Shown here in pieces: positions 1 to 7,198 of a stretch of DNA of 37,553 nt. The notes under the pieces are model-generated. The model was not told the origin of the DNA and ran no database searches. It was given only the letters and a program-made list of their open reading frames with translations. The stretch is from positions 1-37,553 of the forward strand of contig JAVVVI010000025.1 in assembly GCA_036652735.1 (NCBI GenBank), given 5' to 3'. The translations under genes and the position numbers were made by a program. How positions within the stretch are numbered: the first letter of the stretch is position 1; each line of letters starts with the position of its first letter. Origin of the DNA: JAGOGN01 sp036652735 (lineage in GTDB: Bacteria; Bacillota; Clostridia; Lachnospirales; Lachnospiraceae).

Positions 1-159
1 TTAGAGGAAGCGAAACCGGCATTAAGATTCTATAAAGATTTTGAAGGGAAGGAACTGGCTGTACTTTTTCCAGAGGTCTCTGCATATAATTTAAGCAAGA
101 GAGAAATTAGAGCCATCAGAAAGCATAGGGAGGAACAGAATGGGAGCACATCCATCTAA
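1..159 (+). CDS. C-terminal 52 residues of an unidentified protein (cut by window edge)
   Basis: Frame 1 is open from the first base to a TAA at 157-159. The visible tail is charged and probably helical, ending in the basic stretch LSKREIRAIRKHREEQ. I do not recognise the family from this fragment. Its last 20 bases overlap the start of the 36-residue peptide gene, whose Shine-Dalgarno (AGGGAGG) lies inside this frame, so the two are probably translationally coupled and belong to the same operon as the phosphotransferase/M16/ABC genes downstream. The missing upstream part could reveal the job of the whole cluster. Confidence 0.6.
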   Translation, partial: LEEAKPALRFYKDFEGKELAVLFPEVSAYNLSKREIRAIRKHREEQNGSTSI

Positions 160-250
160 GTTTAAAAACATATCAGAACTGGAAAAGAAAATTAATAAAG
201 CACAAAGAGTAATCAAAAAGGAAGCGAAGAAAACTACAAAGAAAGCTTAA
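140..250 (+). CDS. 36-aa Lys-rich small peptide, candidate substrate of the cluster
   Basis: A short frame runs from ATG 140 to TAA 248-250 and encodes 36 residues, starting MGAHPSKFKN and ending KKEAKKTTKKA. An AGGGAGG Shine-Dalgarno lies five bases before the ATG and it overlaps the preceding gene by 20 bases, both good signs of real translation. About a third of the residues are Lys; there is no Cys and no hydrophobic segment. The first two thirds look helical and the tail is basic with a Thr-Thr pair. Downstream sit an M16 peptidase and an ABC exporter, so a peptide precursor is an attractive reading, but the sequence matches no precursor family I know and a small structural or regulatory protein is equally possible. 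Confidence 0.55.
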   Translation: MGAHPSKFKNISELEKKINKAQRVIKKEAKKTTKKA

Positions 251-352
251 TTGTTGTAATATTTGTAACAATAAATCAGAACATAGTAAATAAAAATCTA
301 ATTTCTCTCTTAAAAACAACGGGATGATTCATATTCGGGAAGGAGTTGCGAG

Positions 353-1201
353 ATGTTTTTACATTATATGCCAAAACAGAAAATGGTATGCGATTTCCAG
401 CTGGTTTATGCCACGGATTGCATGCTACATTTTGATTTATATGCGGCTGGATTAATAAAAGAACCGGAAAATATTGAAACAGAAGCAGAATTTCATTATT
501 TGGATTATGGAATGATTTATATTTCTGATCATGATTATAAGCTGTTAAATGAAAAAATGCAGAAGATAGTCCAAGATCCGGAAATGCTTATATTTTATAT
601 AAAAAAAATGATTGCGTCTATTTTTTCTGTAATAGAAGAAAATAAAAGGATGGAAGCGGAAATGGAACAGGGGGAGTTTGGTGAGGAAAGTATAAAAAGA
701 TTATTGTATTCAATGATAGAGGTAATGAGTTATCGAAGATTGTCTGATCTGGCAACTGAAGAATTATCCGCAAAAATTAATATGCAGGATCTTGCAAAAA
801 TGAAAGTTCCTTCTTATATTCTTTTATTGAAGGAAAAGCTATCTTATTTAAATGGAAAATCATCCGAAGAAGAATTTAATACTTATATTTTTGAATATAG
901 TTATTTACATTCATTTAATATATCTGCAACAAAGTATGAGGACAAGGCATATCTTAAATCATTGGTTCAAACCAATGAGAGCGGACCTATACTGAAACCG
1001 ATGGATATAAAATATCAGCCACCGGAAAATTGTGGAGAAGAATTAAGGCTGTTGTATGATTTATCCTGGTATAGCGAACTAAAACACATCTATCAATTAA
1101 GAACCTTACGCAATACAAGAAGGTATATGCAGCAGAAGGAGTTTAATATTTACAACACTGGATTAAGAAAGCTGGTATCATATGATAAAGAAATTTCATG
1201 A
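353..1201 (+). CDS. Unrecognised 282-aa protein, possibly the separate substrate domain of a PEP-utilising-type enzyme
   Basis: The start ATG 353 has a GGAG Shine-Dalgarno at 341-344. The protein is soluble, mostly helical and acidic in the middle. I cannot assign a family with certainty. Two stretches faintly resemble the central domain found between the ATP-grasp and phospho-His domains of rifampin-phosphotransferase-like enzymes: EYSYLHSFNISATKYEDKAY, like the family's tyrosine/histidine-Gly-Asp-ile segment, and a C-terminal helix rich in Leu, Tyr and Arg (LRTLRNTRRYM). The next gene overlaps it by 20 bases and supplies exactly those other two domains but has no central domain. I infer that the two proteins may together form one split phosphotransferase. 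The resemblance is by eye only. Confidence 0.6.
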   Translation: MFLHYMPKQKMVCDFQLVYATDCMLHFDLYAAGLIKEPENIETEAEFHYLDYGMIYISDHDYKLLNEKMQKIVQDPEMLIFYIKKMIASIFSVIEENKRMEAEMEQGEFGEESIKRLLYSMIEVMSYRRLSDLATEELSAKINMQDLAKMKVPSYILLLKEKLSYLNGKSSEEEFNTYIFEYSYLHSFNISATKYEDKAYLKSLVQTNESGPILKPMDIKYQPPENCGEELRLLYDLSWYSELKHIYQLRTLRNTRRYMQQKEFNIYNTGLRKLVSYDKEIS

Positions 1202-2400
1202 TATAAAAGAATGGGACAATCTGTTTATTGGAACGAAAGCAAGAAATTGTGCAAAGTTTATTCAGCATGGATTACAAGCAGTAGATGGCTATGTTGTATA
1301 TGACCAGTTCACAAAAGAGGATCGAACAGTTATTGACAATCTACTGAAACAAGATATGCCGTATGCAGTTCGATCTTCTATGAGTGGTGAGGATGGTGAA
1401 ATATGCAGTCAGGCAGGAAGATATGAATCTATTATGGGAGTTGAAAAAGAGGAGGTTCCTGGTGCAATCCAGGAGATTATGGATCAGGCAAAGGCATGTG
1501 AACATAAGGCAGTAATAATTCAGCCATTATTATTCTCAGAGGCATCCGGTGTGATTTTTACAAAAGATCCTATAAATAATAGTTTTTATATGCGAATAAA
1601 TGCATGTCTTGGAGCAGGGGACAATGTGTTACGTAGTAGGAACGNNNNNNNNNNGGGACAATGTGGTATCGGGAATTGCAGACCCAGATGAGTATGTATA
1701 TGATTATAAAAATAAGGTGATCGTTTCAAAAAAAACAGAAGAAAATACAATGTGTTACGTATTAGGAACGCATAAGGAACCGGGAACACATGTAAAACAA
1801 AATAGCAGAGATACCAGAGTTGTAATTGCGAATGGTTATCATCAATTGAGAAGTGTGTCTTATATGGACAAAAGGGTTCCTGTGCTCAGTGACGAACAGA
1901 TTCATAAGTTGTGTAAAATGGCAGCAGAGGTACGTATGCTCCTCAAAATGGAAGTAGACGTAGAGTTTTCCCTTGTAGAAGGATGCATATATATTTTGCA
2001 GGCGAGAGCAATTACTTCCAATCAATTCCAAAATAAACAAGTTAAAGAAAAAATGAAGGAAGCAGATCGAAAAATTAGAGGTCAGCAAGTTTCATCCGGT
2101 TATTTCAAAGGAAGAGTGTGTAAAGTTGAATCAGATTCTATTGATATTATCAATTTAAAAATGAATAATAATAAAATAATTCTATTGGTAAATGAATTAT
2201 CACCACAATTTATATACAATATGAAAAATATAGGGGCAATAATTACAGCAAAGGGAGGGACGCTGTCTCATGGGGCAATTGTGGCAAGAGAGCAGGAAAT
2301 CCCTTGTATTACAGGAATTGGGGAAAAAATAGATGATATCAAAGATGGAGATTTGGCAAGTGTAAACGCAGATAGTGGGGAGGTTATTCTATATGGGTGA
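1182..2400 (+). CDS. PEP-synthase/rifampin-phosphotransferase-like enzyme (ATP-grasp + phospho-His domain), interrupted by an assembly gap
   Basis: The left part holds the nucleotide-binding start of the PEP/pyruvate-binding family (AVRSSMSGEDGE at residues 62-73, then IIQPLLFSEASGVIFTKDP). The right part holds ILQARAI and the swivelling domain GGTLSHGAIVARE, whose His (codon 2269-2271) is the expected phosphate carrier. The PEP-binding TIM barrel of true PEP synthase is absent, as in rifampin phosphotransferase, so the acceptor is likely another molecule. Ten Ns at 1645-1654 put the halves in different frames. The 11 bases 1618-1628 recur at 1655-1665, and collapsing them restores one frame (GAGDNVVSGIADPDEY) of about 393 residues with the His near 351, so I annotate one intact gene. 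It overlaps its upstream neighbour by 20 bases and the RtcB-like gene by 8. The substrate is unknown. Confidence 0.8.
1645..1654. other. Assembly gap (10 N), probable contig misjoin
   Basis: Ten Ns interrupt the phosphotransferase gene. GGGACAATGTG occurs directly left (1618-1628) and directly right (1655-1665) of the gap. The extra left-hand bases 1629-1644 nearly match 1756-1771 further down the same gene (one mismatch), as if an assembler had extended the contig end through a short repeat. Confidence 0.95.
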
Positions 2401-3415
2401 CAGAAAATTCTGGAACGAAAAAATAAAAAAAGAAAATATAATTTCCCATTTATCTGGAAAACGTGATATAGTGGAATTGGTTATCAATTCAGATATGGAA
2501 AGTGATAATGTGTGTTTTTCTCTATCAGGGATAATGATAAGAAGCAGAGGCTTTTTATATCCCACTGCAGGTGGATTTGATTTGGGATGTGGGGTAGCTT
2601 CCTATAAATTAAATTGCAGATACATAAATATAAATAAATTAAAAAATGAAACGCATACTATATTTTCAATTTCCAGAAGAAAATTCAAACCATCTTCCAT
2701 GAAGGAGCAGTTCTCAGCTTGCTTACAGGAATATATGGAACACACTTGTATTTGGTTTGGTACAATTGAGAAAGGGAATCATTTCGTTGAAATTCGCAGG
2801 GACAGTGAGGGTTATTTTTATATTAATATTCATAGTGGTATTCCAGAAGCATTTCAGCTTTATTTTGCTGGTAAATTCCTGCAGTTGGCAAAAAAATGGG
2901 TGAAGGATTATTCCAATCTTAAATGTGGATATGAGTTATGGATTCCTATTCAGGAAAAGGATGCACAGGAATATATTCAGGATGCAAAAGCGGCCAACTT
3001 ATATGCAAAAGCAAATCGTTCTTACATTGCAGAAGCAGTTGCGGACATCCTAGATGTGTCCATTACGGATACAGTGGATAGTTCTCATGAATTCATTTAT
3101 TGTGAAGGAGAAGATGTTATACATAGTAATGGTACACAGGAATTCCAGCAAAGAAAGAATAAATGTCAAGCAGTTATTATTTGTGGAAAAGAGAGAGAAA
3201 CTGTAATTGTTAATAAGATTGGAGACAAGAGATTCATCAATCATGGAACGATATTGAATGAAATTAGCCAAGAAGGGGAACGGTGTTATTCCTCTCTTAA
3301 AGAGGTTATGGACACAAAGGATTTCTGTGCTGCGGTGGAACCTGACGTTGGTCTTTTTCCCTATATTTCATGTAAAAAAGTTGAGGGAAAGTATGAATAT
3401 CAAATTTTTATATAG
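2393..3415 (+). CDS. Compact RtcB-family protein (RNA ligase-like)
   Basis: The order of RtcB signatures is kept in a protein of only 340 residues (usual length about 400-480). GGFDLGCGV gives the metal-binding Asp63 and Cys66, GNHFVE gives Asn129, His130 and Glu133, NIHSG gives His147, and DSSHEF gives His232. FINHG (His284) is the best candidate for the guanylylated His, normally in an HGAGR motif, and the C-terminal P-(x)n-KKVEG may supply the Lys. The helix AKAANLYAKANRSYI matches the RtcB region AxNYAxANR. I chose ATG 2393 (GAGG ten bases upstream) over GTG 2375. RtcB joins 2',3'-cyclic-phosphate or 3'-phosphate RNA ends to 5'-OH using GTP and Mn; whether this divergent form ligates RNA or transfers GMP to something else is open. 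It overlaps both neighbours. Confidence 0.78.
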   Translation: MGDRKFWNEKIKKENIISHLSGKRDIVELVINSDMESDNVCFSLSGIMIRSRGFLYPTAGGFDLGCGVASYKLNCRYININKLKNETHTIFSISRRKFKPSSMKEQFSACLQEYMEHTCIWFGTIEKGNHFVEIRRDSEGYFYINIHSGIPEAFQLYFAGKFLQLAKKWVKDYSNLKCGYELWIPIQEKDAQEYIQDAKAANLYAKANRSYIAEAVADILDVSITDTVDSSHEFIYCEGEDVIHSNGTQEFQQRKNKCQAVIICGKERETVIVNKIGDKRFINHGTILNEISQEGERCYSSLKEVMDTKDFCAAVEPDVGLFPYISCKKVEGKYEYQIFI

Positions 3416-4508
3416 AAAAGAACAATCACTAATTAGTTGTAATTTTGTAATTCCATATGGACTTAGAAGTCAGTATGGAGAAAAGCGCTATGAATTTGCT
3501 CATTTGGTGGAACATCTTATATTCAGAGGGCATCCTTCATTAAACCAATATGATTTCATGGTAAGATTAGAAGAAATGGGCGTAAATATCAATGCTGCGA
3601 CGCACGATAATTACACGGAATTGTACTGCAGAGTCCAGAAAAAATATCTATATCATGTAATTCAATTGATTCTGGAAGCGATTGAGAATTTTGCAATCAG
3701 CTATAAGGATTTTATACAGGAGAAAAGAATTATTGAGATTGAGAGTAGGCAGATGATCAGTTGTGAGGACAAAATTCTCCAGTTATGTATTGATAAAGCA
3801 ACAGAATATAATAAAAGCAGGAATATACCAAGATACAACACTTTAAAAGCTATTTATAATGAGTTATATGCCTTGCAAAACTGGAGTATGGTTATTGTAG
3901 GTGCATTTGAAGAAGAGATGAGACAAACTATTTTGTCAAGGAATCAGAATAATTTTATAGATTTAAAGTTAGCATACAGGGAACGTATACTTTGCAATAA
4001 AGATTTATACTTTAATAAAAAATCAGGAACAGACCAATATTTTGTTTGTTTACATCAATGTGATTTATCTACTACAAAAACAGAGATGAAATTAATTAAA
4101 AATTTATTAGTGTCTGGGATATCATCTATTTTATATAATCAGTTTGTAGCGGAAGATGGAGTTACTTATTCCATTTCTTTTCGGGAGTATCATTCGAGGG
4201 AAAGTTTTTTTGCTGTTTATTTTAAATATGAGACAGTGGGATTCGAAAAATTAAAAAAGCAGTTTAAAACAATTTTGGATACACCGGAATATATAGAGAA
4301 CCTTCCGGATTACTTATTTTTAAGAACCAAAAACATGACGGTATCTGAGTACCAATTAAAATCAGAAAACACGTCATCAATTGTGAATGATCTTATTGAA
4401 TGCATACTAGAAAAGGAGGAGTTTCAAAGTTACGAAATGATTTGCCAGCAGCTGGAAGAAATGTCGGTAAGTCAGTTAAGGAAAAAAATAACAAAGGTTT
4501 TATTTTAA
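3393..4508 (+). CDS. M16-family zinc metallopeptidase (single-domain pair, 371 aa)
   Basis: The inverted zinc motif HLVEH (His37, Glu40, His41) is intact, and Glu117 in EKRIIEIES lies 76 residues after His41, the expected spacing for the third zinc ligand. The context FAHLVEHLIFRG and the following LEEMGVNINAATHDNYTELY are typical of the active half of pitrilysin/processing peptidases, with an inactive-type second half after about residue 200. The length fits one M16 unit; no partner subunit is encoded nearby. I chose ATG 3393 (GAGGG just upstream, overlapping the RtcB-like gene by 23 bases) over an earlier in-frame start that would overlap by over 150 bases. M16 peptidases next to ABC exporters commonly trim ribosomal peptides, for example AlbE/AlbF of subtilosin, so leader removal or self-protection is plausible. 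Confidence 0.88.
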   Translation: MNIKFLYRKEQSLISCNFVIPYGLRSQYGEKRYEFAHLVEHLIFRGHPSLNQYDFMVRLEEMGVNINAATHDNYTELYCRVQKKYLYHVIQLILEAIENFAISYKDFIQEKRIIEIESRQMISCEDKILQLCIDKATEYNKSRNIPRYNTLKAIYNELYALQNWSMVIVGAFEEEMRQTILSRNQNNFIDLKLAYRERILCNKDLYFNKKSGTDQYFVCLHQCDLSTTKTEMKLIKNLLVSGISSILYNQFVAEDGVTYSISFREYHSRESFFAVYFKYETVGFEKLKKQFKTILDTPEYIENLPDYLFLRTKNMTVSEYQLKSENTSSIVNDLIECILEKEEFQSYEMICQQLEEMSVSQLRKKITKVLF

Positions 4509-4527
4509 AAAAATGGGGGGAACAGCG

Positions 4528-5472
4528 GTGATAGAAATTGAGAACGTAAGCAAAACCTATAAGGAAAAAGGAAAAAACACAGGAACCACGGTATTAAATA
4601 AGGTGAGCCTTCAAATTCAAGATGGGGAAGTGGTGGCTCTGTTAGGTCACAATGGATCCGGAAAGTCTACGTTAATCAAATGCCTGGTTGGAATTTTAAA
4701 GCCAACAACCGGACAGATCTTAATTGAAAAGAAGAATGTATTTAAGTATCGTAAAAAATTAGTTGGAAAAATGGGAGTAGTATTCAATCAAAAACCATCT
4801 TTTATTGTTGATTTAGCTGTTTATGATAATTTGAAATATTTTCAGGCAATTTATAACTTAAGCAATGAACAGTTGGAGGCACAATTAGCACTTATTGACA
4901 GTCATCTTGAAATAAAGGGCTTATATCAAAAACCTTATCGTAAATTAAGTTTTGGAGAACGAGTAAAATGTGAGATTGCATCGGTTTTACTACATTCGCC
5001 ATCCTATATTGTTTTAGATGAACCAACCATTGGTTTGGATTATAATGCAAAACGGGGCTTGTATCAGCTGTTGGAACATTATAAGAGCCTGGGTTCCACA
5101 ATTGTAATTGCAACACATGAAGTGGAGTATATAGAAGGAATCTGTGATAAGGCAGTGATTATGCACAAAGGAAATGTAAGTTATTATGGACATCCTCACA
5201 GCATTACTCAAATTGTGAACCGTGGTATTGACATAAAGGTGAAATTTGATGAGCTGATTGATCCTGTCCGGGCAGAGAAATACATAGCCCAGGCAACTGG
5301 TTATGACAAGGAAAAAGGAGAATTGCAATTCTCTTTTCTTAGCATAGATCAAAAGAATGAATTTATAAAAAATCTTGTGCAGACGATATCCATTGTATCC
5401 ATCGAAACGTGTATTCTGTCCATTCGGGAGGTGTTAGAAGATGTACTTAAAGAAATTCACAAGAATTATTAA
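4528..5472 (+). CDS. ABC transporter ATP-binding protein
   Basis: The Walker A LLGHNGSGKST (about residues 38-48), signature LSFGE (140-144), Walker B IVLDEPT (Asp164/Glu165) and the switch His in ATHE are all present. The C-terminal 80 residues form the accessory domain usual in ABC-2 type drug/lipid/peptide exporters. Two starts are possible: ATG 4513, which has only an A-run upstream, and GTG 4528, which has a G-rich Shine-Dalgarno at 4515-4520; I prefer the GTG. It energises the two permeases that follow, the first of which overlaps its end by 32 bases. The substrate is unknown; position after the M16 peptidase suggests export of the cluster's product. Confidence 0.95.
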   Translation: MIEIENVSKTYKEKGKNTGTTVLNKVSLQIQDGEVVALLGHNGSGKSTLIKCLVGILKPTTGQILIEKKNVFKYRKKLVGKMGVVFNQKPSFIVDLAVYDNLKYFQAIYNLSNEQLEAQLALIDSHLEIKGLYQKPYRKLSFGERVKCEIASVLLHSPSYIVLDEPTIGLDYNAKRGLYQLLEHYKSLGSTIVIATHEVEYIEGICDKAVIMHKGNVSYYGHPHSITQIVNRGIDIKVKFDELIDPVRAEKYIAQATGYDKEKGELQFSFLSIDQKNEFIKNLVQTISIVSIETCILSIREVLEDVLKEIHKNY

Positions 5473-6235
5473 GGTTCTTTTGGGATTCGAGGTAAGAAGA
5501 TACCAATACTTTGTGACGGATACGTTATTGGGTGTTATGAGCAAGATTTTCTATTTGTTAATCAACCTTTTTTTTTGGTGGATGGTCATGGATACAGGAT
5601 ATAATATTCAGGGCTGGTCCTATGGAGATATTCTTGTATTCATTGCATTTTCCGAATTGTTTTATGGTATGGACAATGCTATATTTTCCATTATATCCCG
5701 ATTTTGGAGAGTCATTCATTCCGGAAGTCTGGATATTCATTTAACCAGACCTATGGATCCGAGAATGCGGCTTATTTTAATTAATATTGATTATATGGGT
5801 CTCCTGACAACAATTATTACCTTTGTGTTTTTGCTGATGGTATCTGGAAAGTCATTTCAGGTGGTTTCTATTTTGGGTGGTATACTCATTGTATTAGTGG
5901 CAAACGTGATTCTGGCGTTTATTCGAATTACACTGAGTTATATTGCTTTTTGGCATGGAAAGATGGATGCAGTTACGGAAATTGCGGACAGTTTGTCGTC
6001 TTTTAATAAATACCCTCTGGTAATTATGCCAAAGATTGCTGTCGTTGTGATGAAATTTGTAGTTCCATTTTATTTCTTTAGTACCTTTTCAGCCGAATTG
6101 GTGATACACCACCTAGATATACAGAGTTTTATTATAGGAATAGTAGGAATCGGATGTAATTTAATTATTTGGTATGGAATCAGTACATTTGTATGGAAGA
6201 GAGGATTAAAGAGATATGAAAGTATTAGCGGCTAA
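5441..6235 (+). CDS. ABC-2 family permease (PF06182/DUF990 type), first subunit
   Basis: The 264-residue protein has about six hydrophobic segments, starting after a short cytoplasmic stretch FEVRRYQYFVTDT. The family hallmark between segments 2 and 3, GSLDIHLTRPMDPRM, matches the G-x-LD-xxL-xRP pattern of PF06182 permeases. The start ATG 5441 has GGGAGG upstream. It overlaps the ATPase gene and is overlapped by the second permease, so a 1:1 heterodimeric membrane unit is likely. Confidence 0.92.
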   Translation: MYLKKFTRIIKVLLGFEVRRYQYFVTDTLLGVMSKIFYLLINLFFWWMVMDTGYNIQGWSYGDILVFIAFSELFYGMDNAIFSIISRFWRVIHSGSLDIHLTRPMDPRMRLILINIDYMGLLTTIITFVFLLMVSGKSFQVVSILGGILIVLVANVILAFIRITLSYIAFWHGKMDAVTEIADSLSSFNKYPLVIMPKIAVVVMKFVVPFYFFSTFSAELVIHHLDIQSFIIGIVGIGCNLIIWYGISTFVWKRGLKRYESISG

Positions 6236-6995
6236 ATATAATTATCTGGTAAAAACCTATATGAAATCATATAGAAAATACCCCCTTGGACTTTTCCTGA
6301 AATTGGTCTATCTGCCAATTCAGCTTTTTATGTACCTTTTTCTTTGGATTGCTGTTTCTCAAAACAGTAAAATTGATTTAAACTATATGGTCTGTTATTA
6401 TTTGCTGGTTAGCTTGTTGGGCTATGCCTACCCTTTTGTGCATATTGCAAAAGATATACAGGAAGATATCATAGAAGGGGGTATTAGTAACTATCTTGTG
6501 CGTCCACTAAGTTATATGTCACCGATGCTTTCCAAATATATTGCATGGATGTGTCTATACGCAATTGTTTATATTCCGGCACTTGGATTTATATTCTTTT
6601 TCCGAGGTATTGAGATCGGTAACATTTTGATGTTCTTAGTTCTTGCAATTTTGGGGATGGGAATTGAATTTTTAATTTGGTATAATGTAGGCTTGTTGTC
6701 CTTTCATCTGGGAAAAATAGGTGGAACGGTAACGGCTATCATGGCTTTACGGACTTTAATTTCCGGTGCATTGATTCCTCTTAGTTTTTTCCCTGATTTT
6801 TTACAGAATCTATCCTGGTTTTTCCCATTTCAGTATTATATTTATATTCCGGTGAATAGTCTACTCAATGGCGTAGGCAGTGTTTCATTCTTAACCATTA
6901 CAGGTATTGAAGTCCTGTGGATTGTGGGATTATCCCTCTTGGGAATGTTTCAGTGGAACCTGGGATTAAAAAAACATCAAGTAAGTATATCCTAA
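6216..6995 (+). CDS. ABC-2 family permease (PF06182/DUF990 type), second subunit
   Basis: This 259-residue protein is a diverged paralogue of the preceding permease. It has about six hydrophobic segments and the same central motif as GGISNYLVRPLSYM. It starts inside the last 20 bases of the previous gene. It is the last gene of the cluster; a strong terminator begins 47 bases after its stop. The partner pair and single ATPase make a complete export complex. Confidence 0.92.
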   Translation: MKVLAAKYNYLVKTYMKSYRKYPLGLFLKLVYLPIQLFMYLFLWIAVSQNSKIDLNYMVCYYLLVSLLGYAYPFVHIAKDIQEDIIEGGISNYLVRPLSYMSPMLSKYIAWMCLYAIVYIPALGFIFFFRGIEIGNILMFLVLAILGMGIEFLIWYNVGLLSFHLGKIGGTVTAIMALRTLISGALIPLSFFPDFLQNLSWFFPFQYYIYIPVNSLLNGVGSVSFLTITGIEVLWIVGLSLLGMFQWNLGLKKHQVSIS

Positions 6996-7042
6996 AGAAT
7001 GTGGTGCAAACTTCTAAAGGTAGGACTTTTAGTGAATGCCAA

Positions 7043-7089
7043 CGCCCCAATTCCATTTTGTATGAGTGGAATTAGGGGCGAATTTTTTC
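7043..7089 (+). terminator. Rho-independent terminator closing the accessory cluster
   Basis: The arms CGCCCCAATTCCA and TGGAATTAGGGGCG pair with one bulged A around a 10-base loop, followed by AATTTTTTCTT. It separates the ABC exporter from the gdpP promoter. Confidence 0.93.
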
Positions 7090-7093
7090 TTAT

Positions 7094-7122
7094 TTGCAGA
7101 TATTAGGAATAAATGTTATAAT
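7094..7122 (+). promoter_or_regulatory. Promoter of gdpP-rplI-dnaB
   Basis: TTGCAG (7094-7099), a 17-base spacer and TATAAT (7117-7122), with TG at 7114-7115 forming an extended -10. It follows the terminator directly and lies about 75 bases before the gdpP start. Confidence 0.8.
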
Positions 7123-7198
7123 AAAAATAACTATGAAGTGGATATGACGAAATAGTTCCTAACGCAACACATGGAAAAAAGAAAAGTGAGGAATTGAA

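Noticed and set aside
251..300. ATTGTT/AACAAT inverted repeat after the 36-aa peptide gene as a terminator
   Set aside because: The stem is only about six AT-rich pairs without a T-run, so it cannot be called a terminator.
1586..1789. Minus-strand open frame spanning the N gap
   Set aside because: It exists only because Ns do not encode stops; it is antisense to the phosphotransferase gene and has no ribosome site.
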